Positions 35,874-45,384 of a stretch of DNA of 64,000 bases are shown one piece after another. A program made the translations under genes and the position numbers. Source of the DNA: Sphingobacterium zeae (GTDB taxonomy: Bacteria > Bacteroidota > Bacteroidia > Sphingobacteriales > Sphingobacteriaceae); NCBI RefSeq assembly GCF_030818895.1, contig NZ_JAUTBA010000001.1:3720001-3784000 (forward strand), given 5' to 3'. A model generated the notes under the pieces. It was given only the letters and a program-made list of their open reading frames with translations. It made no database searches and had not been told where the DNA came from. The stretch's first letter is position 1, and each line of letters starts with the position of its first letter.

Positions 35874-36211
35874 GCGACAGGTATTACACAACTAATGTAT
35901 AGAATAAAATGCATAAACCAAATATAACACAGTTTATGCGTTAAATACTGGTCATTAAAAAACCACTTTAAACTTTGAATTTGACCTTCCAACCCATCTT
36001 TTAATGATTTATTGATCTAACAGTCCATGTGTACGAAAGGCAAAAATCTAGGGCACAAACAAACTTACTTCTCTGGAATTGTTAGAAAAGTTTATTTTAA
36101 ATAGGGAAAGGTGTGTACCAAAATTGTTGACCTGCTTTGGTTAGGTAATTTGATTCCATTGCTGATTATACCGAATATTTGTATATTAGGATAAATACAA
36201 ATATTACAGTT
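35874..36211. other. 338 bp stretch upstream of the helicase gene
   Basis: No gene seen. A perfect 8 bp hairpin stem (GCATAAAC at 35911-35918 with 35932-35939) lies 38 bp beyond the lipoprotein stop but has no T-run, so it is at best a weak terminator. I did not find a convincing promoter for the helicase gene. Confidence 0.35.
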
Positions 36212-39200
36212 ATGTCATCCAAGATTTTCCTGCAATCATTACAGAGTAAATTAAAAGGCGGCAACGCTCGCTCTATTCATTTAAATGCATTGCCAGGGCG
36301 GTTGGCCACCCGGTTAGACCTCCAGCAGCTTGACCTCATCGAGGATGGCCTCGCCAAATTATTTTTGGATACGTTGTTGACCAAAGCACACGTTGAATTT
36401 AAGATTTCATTTGATACAATAGACCTTAATGAAAAAGATGCGGAAACTCAAAAGAAACTGACCTTAATTTCTAAACGACTGAACTCGATTATCATAGAAA
36501 ATGAAGATTATTTTAAAGAACATGGGATGAAGACCCTCGGGTTCGGCTATCCTATTCTTATAAAAAGATCTTCAAAAGACCCCTCGAAAATCATAAAAGC
36601 CCCATTATTCATTTGGCAACTAGAGGCCGTTAAATCTAAAAACAAAGTCAATGAATGGTCGTTTTTGCGAAATAAAGTGGTTCAAGCAAATGGTAAAATA
36701 GTGGATTCAGATATTCACCCGATTAGTATCAACGAGGTGCTCCTTTCTTTTATCAAAAGCGAAGATGACATTACTCTCCCCAATCTTGCTAATGAAGCCT
36801 TAGAAGACGCACTGATTGATAGCAACGAATTAGTGAACGCTTGTGCTGAAGTACTGGAAGCACTCAATGCGAATAGTAAAGATCAGATACTCGAGGTGCT
36901 ACGAAAAAACTTTGAAACAGCCATTAACGTATTACCCGAAGCATCCCAGATAGATGCTATCGCCAATAACAAAGCTTACATTCATTTTGGTGGTATTTTT
37001 GGTTTGTTCAGAGCGCAAAAAGAAAGTATTATCACCGACATTTCCCGCTTATTAGATCGCTTCGATGCCTTTGAATTTGATGAGCTTAAAGTAGAAAATC
37101 TATCGACAACACCTTTCAGTGCCGTAGAGACCGACCCAAGCCAACAGGCCATAATAAGTGCTCTCGGAAATGAACCGAATCAAATAATTCAAGGCCCTCC
37201 AGGGACGGGCAAAAGTCAATCATTAACTGCACTGATTACAAATGCTCTTGCCAATGGACTAAAGTGTCTGGTCGTCTGCGAAAAGAAAACAGCGCTTGAT
37301 GTGATTAAAGCAAATATCGAACGTACGAATACTCAGATCGGCGCTCTGGTAGGTGTAATTGATGACGTAAACGATGCCCGTGAAGCAATCGTAGATTCTG
37401 TCAGAGACCGTCAGATCGGAGTTCCGTTTCACATCTCAGTAAGGCAATCCCAAAACCAATATGATACGATAAAGTCAAAACTCAAGGAATCAGCTGAACG
37501 TATCAACGCACAGCATGCTGCCTTAGCTGAAACGGTCTACGGCGATAAGAGTTGGCCGCAGATCGTCGGACGGTATTTGGCTTTATTAAAAAACTTTAAC
37601 CAAGTGCCGCTCAAAAATATTATACCGAAAGAGGACTTTGATTTCGCTCAGGATCACACAGAACTGGAAAGGACACTGGTTGTTTTAAAGCATAGCCATA
37701 ATTTATTTAAGCAATCACATCAGGTCCATTCCATATTTAGACCACTATCAGACGATCTATTTTTAAATCAACAGGTTGGACCATCGCGTGTAAGAATTGA
37801 AGATTTTATTGCATACGCTCATAAACAGCTCCCAACTATTGAGCAGGTTATTACTGAACTTCAAGTAATTGGAAAGCAGTGGGCTGATGATTTTTTGAGC
37901 GGCATCCCCGCAATAATGCAGCAGGATTTTAAGCCCTTTTTAGCATTTTGTATTGGAGATTCAGTGAAGGAAAAGGAATTACCATCTACTTTTCCTCAGG
38001 AACAGCGAATCAATGAAATTGTCGTAGGATTACAATCTGTCCGGATTAAAGCACTACAATTTTTCAAGCAATATGATGATGCTTTACAACAACATTACAG
38101 CAGCTATTATTCATCGCTAAGCCATGCACTATCAACTTATCTTGGCTACGCTGAGTCAAGCATTGCGCAATATGGTAATAACTTATTAAATAATAGTAGC
38201 GGCGCAAAATTTAAAACAAGTTTGTTGAGTATATTCTCGGGAAAGCACAAGCAGATAAAACAAACAAGAATTGAATTAAAGAATCGCATCGCGCAGGTAA
38301 GATCATTCCATGTTCAAAAAAATTATATTGAACATCAATATAACGACCATTTGGAAACGACTGATTTATCCATTTATCTCAACAATATTGAGGAACTACG
38401 ACAAAAGGCAGCGAATTGGAAAGAACAATATCCTTATACGATAGATAGCTATTTGGCTAATATTAATGATCATCGTTTTCATGCTGAACTGAGTGAACTA
38501 AAAGCGCAAGTAGCTCCCCTACTTCAAAAATTGGATAGTATAGAGCAAATGCTAATCGCTGATTACAATATCGTTCCAACGACTCCAGTTACTGATATCA
38601 ACGGCTTGATTGAGGCAGTACCTTATCTAATTGAGAGAGTTACTTTTCAATTAAGGCATTTTAATCATTTTCGTGACTATTACGCGGCACGCGCTGATGC
38701 CTATCGGAGTCTACAAAACTCGATTGACGATATTGAGAGTAACCAGTTAACGGGAAATATAACAAATGGAATATTTCTGCCGTATACGAGTCTTCAGGCT
38801 GCACAGGACCTATGTCATACGATTAAGCATACCTTTACAATGTTCAATGAACATATGAGTGATTTCCGTAGCTATCATGAGTGGAAATCATTTTTCCTTT
38901 CAGTGGACGAAGTGCAACAAAAGCTTGTTACCCGAATCAGCATTCATCTTAAAGACCATTGGGCTGATGCTTTTGAATGCTGGTATTTGTATTGGATACT
39001 CACCACAAATGAACCACAGGAATTGCCAAAAAGCGATTATCAACTACAACAATATCAGCAGCAAAAACAAGAGTTTAATAATGCGCAGCTGAATAGCATT
39101 ATTGCTTTGTGGACGGAAAAACAGGCTGACGCTGTAGGAAAGTTCAAATCCAGAGGACAAAACATAAATAGTTTGTTTAACAAAAAGGGAGCTAAGGGAA

Positions 39201-40720
39201 TGCGTCGCAATTCACTCCGCACCATTGTGAATAGAGAATTTGAACTATTTACTGATTTCTTTCCTGTACTATTGGTCAATCCTTCGGTCTGCAGCTCGAT
39301 ACTGCCGCTACAGGAAGGAATTTTTGATGTGGTCATATTTGATGAGGCCAGCCAGCTGCGTCTCGAAGATACCTACGCGGCTCTGATCCGAGGGAAGGCT
39401 AAAATTGTATCCGGTGATAAGCACCAGATGGCTCCCTCCTCTTACTTCGAGGGAAGTGGAGCGCTGCTTGACCCGATTGATGATGAGACAGAAGACTCCG
39501 AAGATGAATTTTCAGATCGGACTGCGTTACAAGCTGCTCAGCTTAACCTCGCGGATAGCGAATCCTTACTCGCTTATGCTGTAGACAAGGGGTTCGTTGA
39601 ATCTTATCTAAAAGTTCATTACCGCTCTAAACACCCTTATCTTATCGACTTCTCCAATCATGCGTTTTACGGAAATAGGTTAATGCCTGTTCCGGCAAAG
39701 GAGCACTACACTCCTATCGAATACTTACAGATTGATGGATTGTATGAAGGGCAAGTAAATAAGCAGGAGGCACTGAAAGTGGTCGAATTGTTACAACAGA
39801 TCATGAAGGATGGCAAAGATAGTATCCCAAGCGTAGGTGTTGCTACGTTCAATATCTATCAACGCAACTTAATCCTGGAGGAACTGAGTGCAGTTCGCCA
39901 GCATGACCCTGTATTCGACAGTTTAATGGCGCAGGCAGGAGAATCATTCTTTGTTAAAAATCTCGAAAACATTCAGGGCGACGAACGGGATATTATCATT
40001 CTCTCAACGACATTTGGGCGAAAAGCCGACGGCTCCTTTAGTCAAAACTTTGGTCCGATTATACAGGGCAAGGGACATCGCATGTTGAATGTAATCATTA
40101 CTCGAGCGCGGTTTAAAGTATATGTATGTACTTCTTTCCCGCAGGAGTATGTTGGTCAGTACCCAAATCTTATCCAGCAGAATGGCAATAAAGGACGTGG
40201 TATTATGTACGCTTACTTTACTTATGCGAAAGCGGTAAGTGAAGGGAATGACAACTTGCGGAAGGGCATTCTTGAATTATTGAGTCAGTACTGTTCAGAT
40301 AAACTGTATGAACCCGCGGAATTTAGCTTAGGGTCTGAGTCTCCGTTTGAAGACGAAATATTTGAACAACTTGCACAGCATATTGGCGCAGATCGCTTAG
40401 AACAGCAGCATTCAGTAGGCGGTTTTAGGATTGATATCGTTGTAAAATCTAAAATAAGCAACAAACCACGAATCGCAATAGAGTGTGACGGCGCAAAATA
40501 CCATAACAGTCCGGAAGCTTACGCCTGGGACAACTTCCGCCAGGAGCAACTTGAAAGATATGGATTTATATTCCATAGGATATGGTCCATTAAATGGTGG
40601 GATGATACCAACGGAGAGTTAGAGCGACTAATTGATTTTATCCGTCAACAGGATCAGGAAGAGGCAAATTTAGGTAACCATGTGCATATCGCAACGAAAA
40701 TCAATATAAGTGATAATTAG
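36212..40720 (+). CDS. SF1 helicase with C-terminal Vsr-like nuclease domain (candidate phage defence)
   Basis: A 1,502-residue cytoplasmic protein. N-terminal ~300 residues resemble the DUF4011-type front end (PLFIWQLEAVKSKNKVNEW). Superfamily 1 helicase motifs follow: ETDPSQQAII (Q-like), Walker A GPPGTGKSQS (328-337), Walker B VVIFDEASQLR near 1044, VGVATFNIYQRN, NIQGDERDIIILS and NVIITRARF. A ~550-residue helical insert separates the two RecA halves. The C-terminus (~1375-1490) is a PD-(D/E)xK/Vsr-like domain of the MTES_1575 type (GGFRIDIVV, then IAIECDGAKYHNSPEAYAWD). Such DUF4011-helicase-Vsr proteins include known or predicted single-gene defence systems. The gene stands alone between unrelated genes. 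ATG at 36212 is preferred over upstream alternative codons. The defence role is inferred. Confidence 0.82.
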   Translation: MSSKIFLQSLQSKLKGGNARSIHLNALPGRLATRLDLQQLDLIEDGLAKLFLDTLLTKAHVEFKISFDTIDLNEKDAETQKKLTLISKRLNSIIIENEDYFKEHGMKTLGFGYPILIKRSSKDPSKIIKAPLFIWQLEAVKSKNKVNEWSFLRNKVVQANGKIVDSDIHPISINEVLLSFIKSEDDITLPNLANEALEDALIDSNELVNACAEVLEALNANSKDQILEVLRKNFETAINVLPEASQIDAIANNKAYIHFGGIFGLFRAQKESIITDISRLLDRFDAFEFDELKVENLSTTPFSAVETDPSQQAIISALGNEPNQIIQGPPGTGKSQSLTALITNALANGLKCLVVCEKKTALDVIKANIERTNTQIGALVGVIDDVNDAREAIVDSVRDRQIGVPFHISVRQSQNQYDTIKSKLKESAERINAQHAALAETVYGDKSWPQIVGRYLALLKNFNQVPLKNIIPKEDFDFAQDHTELERTLVVLKHSHNLFKQSHQVHSIFRPLSDDLFLNQQVGPSRVRIEDFIAYAHKQLPTIEQVITELQVIGKQWADDFLSGIPAIMQQDFKPFLAFCIGDSVKEKELPSTFPQEQRINEIVVGLQSVRIKALQFFKQYDDALQQHYSSYYSSLSHALSTYLGYAESSIAQYGNNLLNNSSGAKFKTSLLSIFSGKHKQIKQTRIELKNRIAQVRSFHVQKNYIEHQYNDHLETTDLSIYLNNIEELRQKAANWKEQYPYTIDSYLANINDHRFHAELSELKAQVAPLLQKLDSIEQMLIADYNIVPTTPVTDINGLIEAVPYLIERVTFQLRHFNHFRDYYAARADAYRSLQNSIDDIESNQLTGNITNGIFLPYTSLQAAQDLCHTIKHTFTMFNEHMSDFRSYHEWKSFFLSVDEVQQKLVTRISIHLKDHWADAFECWYLYWILTTNEPQELPKSDYQLQQYQQQKQEFNNAQLNSIIALWTEKQADAVGKFKSRGQNINSLFNKKGAKGMRRNSLRTIVNREFELFTDFFPVLLVNPSVCSSILPLQEGIFDVVIFDEASQLRLEDTYAALIRGKAKIVSGDKHQMAPSSYFEGSGALLDPIDDETEDSEDEFSDRTALQAAQLNLADSESLLAYAVDKGFVESYLKVHYRSKHPYLIDFSNHAFYGNRLMPVPAKEHYTPIEYLQIDGLYEGQVNKQEALKVVELLQQIMKDGKDSIPSVGVATFNIYQRNLILEELSAVRQHDPVFDSLMAQAGESFFVKNLENIQGDERDIIILSTTFGRKADGSFSQNFGPIIQGKGHRMLNVIITRARFKVYVCTSFPQEYVGQYPNLIQQNGNKGRGIMYAYFTYAKAVSEGNDNLRKGILELLSQYCSDKLYEPAEFSLGSESPFEDEIFEQLAQHIGADRLEQQHSVGGFRIDIVVKSKISNKPRIAIECDGAKYHNSPEAYAWDNFRQEQLERYGFIFHRIWSIKWWDDTNGELERLIDFIRQQDQEEANLGNHVHIATKINISDN

Positions 40721-40785
40721 TGATGAATGGATGATCTAACTATACCAAAAACAAGGAGGAGAATTGTTATTGTAATGGTGACTTT

Positions 40786-40825
40786 AAAAAGGACAATACT
40801 TCTTAATGAAGTATTGTCCCTTTTA
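40786..40825. terminator. Intrinsic terminator between converging genes
   Basis: A 12 bp perfect stem (GGACAATACTTC at 40791-40802 pairing with 40808-40819), a 5-base loop, an A-run before it and CTTTTAT after it. It serves the helicase gene and, by the A-run, also the converging DUF3472 gene. Confidence 0.8.
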
Positions 40826-40865
40826 TCATCGATGTAAAGTATGAAGAATACTGTAAATATGTCTG

Positions 40866-42218
40866 TTAAGGTAGTGTTGTTAAATTTATTGAAGGTGCTG
40901 TTCCATAACTTGGTAGTGTAAACTTCGTTCCGGGATTGACGACAGTATTGAAAAAACCGCCATTTTTGAGGAAGAAGCTGTTTCCGGTTATTCCGCCAAT
41001 AGCGTCTATACGCTGGTTGTTTGAATAGGTCGCATCAACATTAAAGGTACTTTCAACAACTTTCAGCCAAATTCCTGTAGCTGTGCGAACCCATTGATTG
41101 CTATATTCTGCAGAACGGCCAAGGAAGCCGTTGTTGGCATTGAAATTTTCGATGAAGCTATGAAAACCTGTTAAATATGTACTTGTTTTGGGACGTTTCC
41201 AGCTAGCAATAAGTATCCAATTATTGGTCGACGGATCATTAAACCATGCCGTAAAATCAGTGCTTCCATTGTTATCTGGTTCACCCTTTAATAAAAATTT
41301 ATAGGTTGTGGCAGCAGTCCAATTATACTTGAGGTAGCTTTGTCCACCCGAACCTTCGCCACCAAACTCACCTGTTGTCGTATTTGTCCCTTTTCTATTT
41401 AACGTGATGCGATCCTCTACTGGTATTTGGGATGGGTTATCGGTGCTATATGGACTCCAAACAGAAAATAGTATTCTGCGTTCTGTCGCTGAATTGACCT
41501 GCATACCAAAATACCCTTGATCGAAGCCATTTGCCATAAGGTAAGATCCTATTTTATCTTCTCCAACAGGCACTTTCAACTCGCTATAATAATAGGATAC
41601 TTGCTGATTCGTTGGAATGGTATAATTCAAATGGCCGGATGGACCCCGCCGCGACCAATAGTAGGTGTTATCGACATTGTTGTCACTATAAATTACCGTG
41701 CCATTTGTTGCCGAACTATCTAAAATCAAGTGTGATACATCTGCAAAATAACCGCCGGACTTGGTTACGCCTTGAAGATCCATTTTTACATATCCCGCGG
41801 CATTTAGCGAATAGGTACCGATCGTGTAATCTTTTAATGCTCCACCTTTAAGTTTGACTTGTTTGCTTATACCATTAATTGTTAATTTCACCGTACTACT
41901 ATCGCCTGAAGGTAGCACTTTAGCTCTTATTTTAACCCGTAGAGCGCCAGCTTGGGAAACCTTAGCGTAGGTACTAATCACGCTATTGACATTGTTCCAG
42001 TTTGCCAATCCGTTGCTATTGATGACTTCTGCTGCACCGGAAGGTGCAGAAGTGACGAAGGCATTGCCACCTAAGGGAACTTCGTATCCGCTTAAACCCG
42101 GAGAGGCAGCACGTAGCGATAATTTCGCTTCTAAATTGGTTTGTAACTCGCTTTTTTGGCAGGAAAGAAAGCTTGCCAATACTGCACCGAGCAGTAGTGT
42201 AACTTTGGGATATCTCAT
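40866..42218 (-). CDS. DUF3472 lipoprotein with N-terminal DUF5077 domain
   Basis: A 450-residue predicted lipoprotein (lipobox FLSC, Cys20). The N-terminal DUF5077-like beta-sandwich (~45-170, YEVPLGGNAFVTSAPSGAAE to GYFADVSHLILD) resembles a carbohydrate-binding fold. The C-terminal DUF3472 domain follows (YYYSELKVPVGEDKIGSYLMA, then FSVWSPYSTDNPSQIP and GEGSGGQSYLKYNW). Both are extracellular domains of unknown activity, found in secreted Bacteroidota proteins. It is monocistronic. It converges with the helicase gene across a shared terminator. Confidence 0.8.
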   Translation of the reverse strand: MRYPKVTLLLGAVLASFLSCQKSELQTNLEAKLSLRAASPGLSGYEVPLGGNAFVTSAPSGAAEVINSNGLANWNNVNSVISTYAKVSQAGALRVKIRAKVLPSGDSSTVKLTINGISKQVKLKGGALKDYTIGTYSLNAAGYVKMDLQGVTKSGGYFADVSHLILDSSATNGTVIYSDNNVDNTYYWSRRGPSGHLNYTIPTNQQVSYYYSELKVPVGEDKIGSYLMANGFDQGYFGMQVNSATERRILFSVWSPYSTDNPSQIPVEDRITLNRKGTNTTTGEFGGEGSGGQSYLKYNWTAATTYKFLLKGEPDNNGSTDFTAWFNDPSTNNWILIASWKRPKTSTYLTGFHSFIENFNANNGFLGRSAEYSNQWVRTATGIWLKVVESTFNVDATYSNNQRIDAIGGITGNSFFLKNGGFFNTVVNPGTKFTLPSYGTAPSINLTTLP

Positions 42219-42728
42219 AATTTAAATTTAATTGTTCTATCGAATTTTGTAAATACAATTAAATAAAACCAGAATTATACAAAGCAATCGTTTGTCCAAA
42301 ATACTTTTGTAACAAATGAGATAATTTAGGCAATAGACATCGTTCATTAATGAACTGTCTTTAGGTTATTACAGTTAGAAGTGCATATAAATTGATTTTG
42401 ATAGAAAAATAATCAATTACAGAATAGAATCACCTACCCTTACAAACAATACTAAAAAACTCACTGACGACACAACAAGAATATATAGTTTAAGAAAGTA
42501 AAGGATGCCTTTTTATAGCTTTGCGTAGTATCGTGATTGTTTTCTAGAACGAGAAGAAAAAAGAAATTGAATTACTTTTAAGCTAGAAAAGCGAATTACT
42601 AAAGGAATAAACATACAAAGCATCTAATAAGGATTAGATAAGGAATGAATTGAGGAAAAAAATAATAGATATTTTAAAACCATTTTATTTTGAAAGTAGT
42701 TCACTAATAAACTAAAACTATAAATACT
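42219..42728. other. 510 bp AT-rich stretch without a gene
   Basis: Divergent region between the DUF3472 gene and the small membrane protein gene. I found no open frame with protein-like composition, no hairpin terminator and no tRNA-like fold. It is long enough to hold promoters for both neighbours, but none can be placed with confidence. Confidence 0.4.
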
Positions 42729-42965
42729 ATGGCAATTACAACAGGAAATGAAGACAAAGTAACGAAAGAGGTCGAAACCCAAACATCTAAAATTCCCTCT
42801 ATTGTATTTTTAGCAGCGTCATTAGCAGCAATGGGAATTTCAGCAGCTTTAAAATGTTGCAAAACTAAAAATGATAACACGGCACTATTCGTTGGTCAAT
42901 GGGCGGCACCATTTTTACTATTGGGTATTTACAACAAGATTGTTAAAACCGAAGGACACGATTAA
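42729..42965 (+). CDS. Small membrane protein
   Basis: A 78-residue protein with two hydrophobic segments (~23-42, IPSIVFLAASLAAMGISAAL; ~52-70, LFVGQWAAPFLLLGIYNKIV) joined by a short KCCKTKNDNT loop carrying two adjacent cysteines. I do not recognise a named family, although similar small proteins are widespread in Bacteroidota. It stands alone, with its own terminator 36 bp downstream. Its role is unknown. Confidence 0.6.
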   Translation: MAITTGNEDKVTKEVETQTSKIPSIVFLAASLAAMGISAALKCCKTKNDNTALFVGQWAAPFLLLGIYNKIVKTEGHD

Positions 42966-43000
42966 GATTAATACGTTTTATTGTAATGTTTTATTTTCTA

Positions 43001-43028
43001 GGCTGGTCAGTATGATCAGCCTTTTTTT
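43001..43028 (+). terminator. Intrinsic terminator of the small membrane protein gene
   Basis: GGCTGGTCA and TGATCAGCC form a 9 bp stem with one G-T pair and a 3-base loop, followed by a seven-T run. Confidence 0.85.
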
Positions 43029-43336
43029 ATACCTTTTTCAACAAGCTATCATTATATTGGTGCTGATTATAGTAAATATCGAATCAATTCTTATGGAAAT
43101 GTCTGATTTTCTCAAAGTTTTTCCTGTGTGATATTAGGACGTTCTCGTAAAACCGATAATTCAACATTCGATTACCTTTAGCGTTTGTTTAAAAAGTCAG
43201 AAATTTAAAAGATTATTATCGTAATATACTCCATACAAGATCGAAAATTGGTCAGCAGAAAATAGCGCGGTGCTCAGACTATTTATTTTTATTCATTCAG
43301 TTTTAACAATTCGACAGAATCCGCGAATAGAAGTCG
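43029..43336. other. 308 bp stretch without a gene
   Basis: It lies between the terminator and the stop of the flavodoxin-fold reductase gene. No protein-like frame, hairpin or repeat that I can support. Confidence 0.4.
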
Positions 43337-43885
43337 CTATCTTTCCAACTCTATCAACGTTTGTATCAATTTTTTTGCGTGCAGTCTTGCATTGACTCTT
43401 ATTTCTTCCTCAGTATAGCCCGCAGCTAGCGAAGTACCATGAAAATAAATCGGCTCAATGTAATTCATTTGGGTATGGTAAGCTGTCTGCTCAAGGTGTT
43501 TACAAAATTCATACACACGAAAATGCTGAAAGCCCAAAGCGGTGTAACTTCTTTCTGATGAACCTACTGTAAAACTCGGTATAAAGTTTTTGTCCTTTAG
43601 TTTATCTCCTTTTGAACCATAAGCAAATTGATACTCAAATACCCTATCAAACCAGTGCTTTAAAATGGCCGGCATATTGTACCAATAAAAAGGATATTGA
43701 AAAATAATGTTCCTATGGCGTAAAAGAGCTTTCTGTTCTTCTTTTACATCAATATCATAATCAGGATATAACTCATAGATATTCCTGATTTCAATATTCA
43801 TGTTATTGCTCTTTAGCTCGTCGATAATCGTTTTGTTAGCAAAAGATTTATCATAATTGGGGTGTGCTAAAATCACTAATGACAT
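43337..43885 (-). CDS. NAD(P)H-dependent quinone oxidoreductase, flavodoxin-like fold
   Basis: A 182-residue cytoplasmic flavoprotein of the Flavodoxin_2 group (KefF/MdaB-like). It begins SLVILAHPNYDKSFANKTI, the FMN-phosphate loop. The core motif IIFQYPFYWYNMPAILKHWFDRVF is the family signature, and YGSKGDKLKDKNF and TVGSSERSY follow. Such enzymes reduce quinones or electrophiles by two electrons using NAD(P)H. It is transcribed divergently from an HxlR-type regulator 86 bp away, whose likely operator overlaps this gene's promoter. This is the usual layout for electrophile- or redox-stress control. Confidence 0.88.
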   Translation of the reverse strand: MSLVILAHPNYDKSFANKTIIDELKSNNMNIEIRNIYELYPDYDIDVKEEQKALLRHRNIIFQYPFYWYNMPAILKHWFDRVFEYQFAYGSKGDKLKDKNFIPSFTVGSSERSYTALGFQHFRVYEFCKHLEQTAYHTQMNYIEPIYFHGTSLAAGYTEEEIRVNARLHAKKLIQTLIELER

Positions 43886-43904
43886 ACTATAATTATTTTA
43901 GTAG

Positions 43905-43950
43905 CAAAACTATTTTAAGTAAATTGCATTTGCAATAACTATCAAGATAG
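43905..43950 (-). promoter_or_regulatory. Divergent promoter region with two palindromes (HxlR-type operator candidates)
   Basis: For the oxidoreductase (minus strand), TAGTTTTG at 43912-43905 fits the -7 element, and TTGC at 43935-43932 fits the -33 with 19 bp between. The perfect 6-2-6 palindrome ATTGCATTTGCAAT (43923-43936) covers that -33. A second palindrome, CTATCAAGATAG (43939-43950), lies next to it toward the regulator gene. A repressor bound here would block the oxidoreductase and could also regulate hxlR itself. Confidence 0.5.
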
Positions 43951-43971
43951 ATAGGTCGAAATAAATGTAGC

Positions 43972-44346
43972 ATGAAAACAGAATGTACCAGCGATTACGT
44001 GACACTTAAAGGGAAAAGTTACCCTTGTACAGTCAGTCTAACAATGGATTTGATGGGTGGAAAATGGAAAGCCGTTATCCTATATCATTTAAAAGATATG
44101 CCAAAAAGGTATAATGAGCTTCGGAAAGAAATGCCTACAATTACGGAAATGACATTGAGTCTGCAATTAAAGAAATTGGAAAAAGATGGTTTAGTCACGA
44201 AGAGGGTATATGGAGAGAAACCTCCTATAATGACAATTTACAGCCTATCCGATTTAGGGAAAAGCCTTCTTCCAGTTCTGGAAGCCATCACGAAATGGGG
44301 TAATGAAGTAGTAAGTGAAAATGGTGAGTTTATAAAAGTCTCATAA
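43972..44346 (+). CDS. HxlR family winged-helix transcriptional regulator
   Basis: A 124-residue DNA-binding protein. The HxlR domain runs from YPCTVSLTMDLMGGKWKAVIL through FNELR-type recognition sequence (RYNELRKEMPTITEMTLSLQLKKLEKDGL, given here as one helix pair) to YSLSDLGKSLLPVLEAI. Cys19 sits at the position used as redox sensor in YodB/HypR-type members, and Cys5 is nearby. It probably represses the divergent quinone reductase and releases it on thiol modification. Sensing is inferred from the family. Confidence 0.87.
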   Translation: MKTECTSDYVTLKGKSYPCTVSLTMDLMGGKWKAVILYHLKDMPKRYNELRKEMPTITEMTLSLQLKKLEKDGLVTKRVYGEKPPIMTIYSLSDLGKSLLPVLEAITKWGNEVVSENGEFIKVS

Positions 44347-44592
44347 CAACTATACTTTTGAATAGCCCGTATTTACTATCACACTAAGATTCGGCTGTAA
44401 ATCTATTTTTCAAGAATGATTACCATCAGAACTTACAGCTTGTTTTTGTAACATTAATTTCGCTATACATCTAGTTCTCTACGGTTAGGCAGCTTCATAA
44501 GATCAGTTTACTATATAGCGCTGGAGATCATGTGATATTGGCGATGTTGACATTTCTCCATCGTACCTGATAGCAATGCTAAAGTGCTAATG

Positions 44593-45309
44593 CTATAATC
44601 CCTTTTTACCCTCTAGCCAATAGCCATGTAAATAAATGTTACCATTTGATTTCTCTTTAATGATTTTTCGAAACGTTTGAGCCGACTTTACGTTCCCGGT
44701 CAACACAAAACTGGCTTCGTGCCAATCCGAGCTATTAATTATCGGTGTTCCGCTTAGCCAGTCCTCTTTACTGAACAAAAAGTTTTTGGGAAATATAAGG
44801 CAGTTTTCCAAACCCAATAATTTTGGAACTTCTTTGTTCTCTTCGTCTAATTCAAAAATGAACAGAAATTGTCGTTTATTCTCCTTTAAAACCGGAAGAA
44901 AAGAAACAGCAAGTGCTAATGAAGTTTCATCGCCAAAAATCACAAACCTTCGCGCTGTTTTATCATAATACCTACTTAACGCTCTCGGCTTATACATAAC
45001 TATTTTGTCGCCCACCTTTACGTTCGCCATAAAACTACTTCCGCAACCTTTACCATTCAAATAAATGATGAATTCAAACAAACCCTTTTCAATATCTGAA
45101 TAAGAAACCGAATATCTTCGCGCTTCTGTATCGTTCACCCTAAAGTCGATAAAGGAGCCGACCGCGAATTGTATGTCTTTTAAATCACCTTTAAAACAAA
45201 TCTTCTTAACAGATTTTGATAAAAAGACCGTTTCAACAACTTCGATCAAGGGTAGCTTGGGCGTTAAGAACTCTAAAGTATCAAATAACCATTTTGGTGC
45301 ACTTGGCAT
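44593..45309 (-). CDS. Siderophore-interacting-type FAD-binding reductase
   Basis: A 238-residue cytoplasmic flavoprotein of the ferredoxin-reductase fold. FAD-binding is suggested by ARRYSVSYSDIEKGLFEF, and the NAD(P)H part by RRFVIFGDETSLALAVSFLP, the usual GDETALP-like block of siderophore-interacting proteins. The C-terminus (ASFVLTGNVKSAQTFRKIIKE, then GYWLEGKKGL) is family-typical. These enzymes reduce ferric siderophores or related substrates. It follows an AraC gene on the same strand by 75 bp, its likely regulator. No siderophore receptor or biosynthesis gene is nearby. Confidence 0.82.
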   Translation of the reverse strand: MPSAPKWLFDTLEFLTPKLPLIEVVETVFLSKSVKKICFKGDLKDIQFAVGSFIDFRVNDTEARRYSVSYSDIEKGLFEFIIYLNGKGCGSSFMANVKVGDKIVMYKPRALSRYYDKTARRFVIFGDETSLALAVSFLPVLKENKRQFLFIFELDEENKEVPKLLGLENCLIFPKNFLFSKEDWLSGTPIINSSDWHEASFVLTGNVKSAQTFRKIIKEKSNGNIYLHGYWLEGKKGL

Positions 45310-45384
45310 AATATTATATTTTGTTTAAGCAAAGTACACGAGATTCGATCGTATAAAAAAGAACAGAAGAGAGTAAGTATTGGA

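Noticed and set aside
42219..42728. tRNA or small RNA gene in a long AT-rich gap
   Set aside because: No cloverleaf arms, CCA end or T-loop sequence found by eye.
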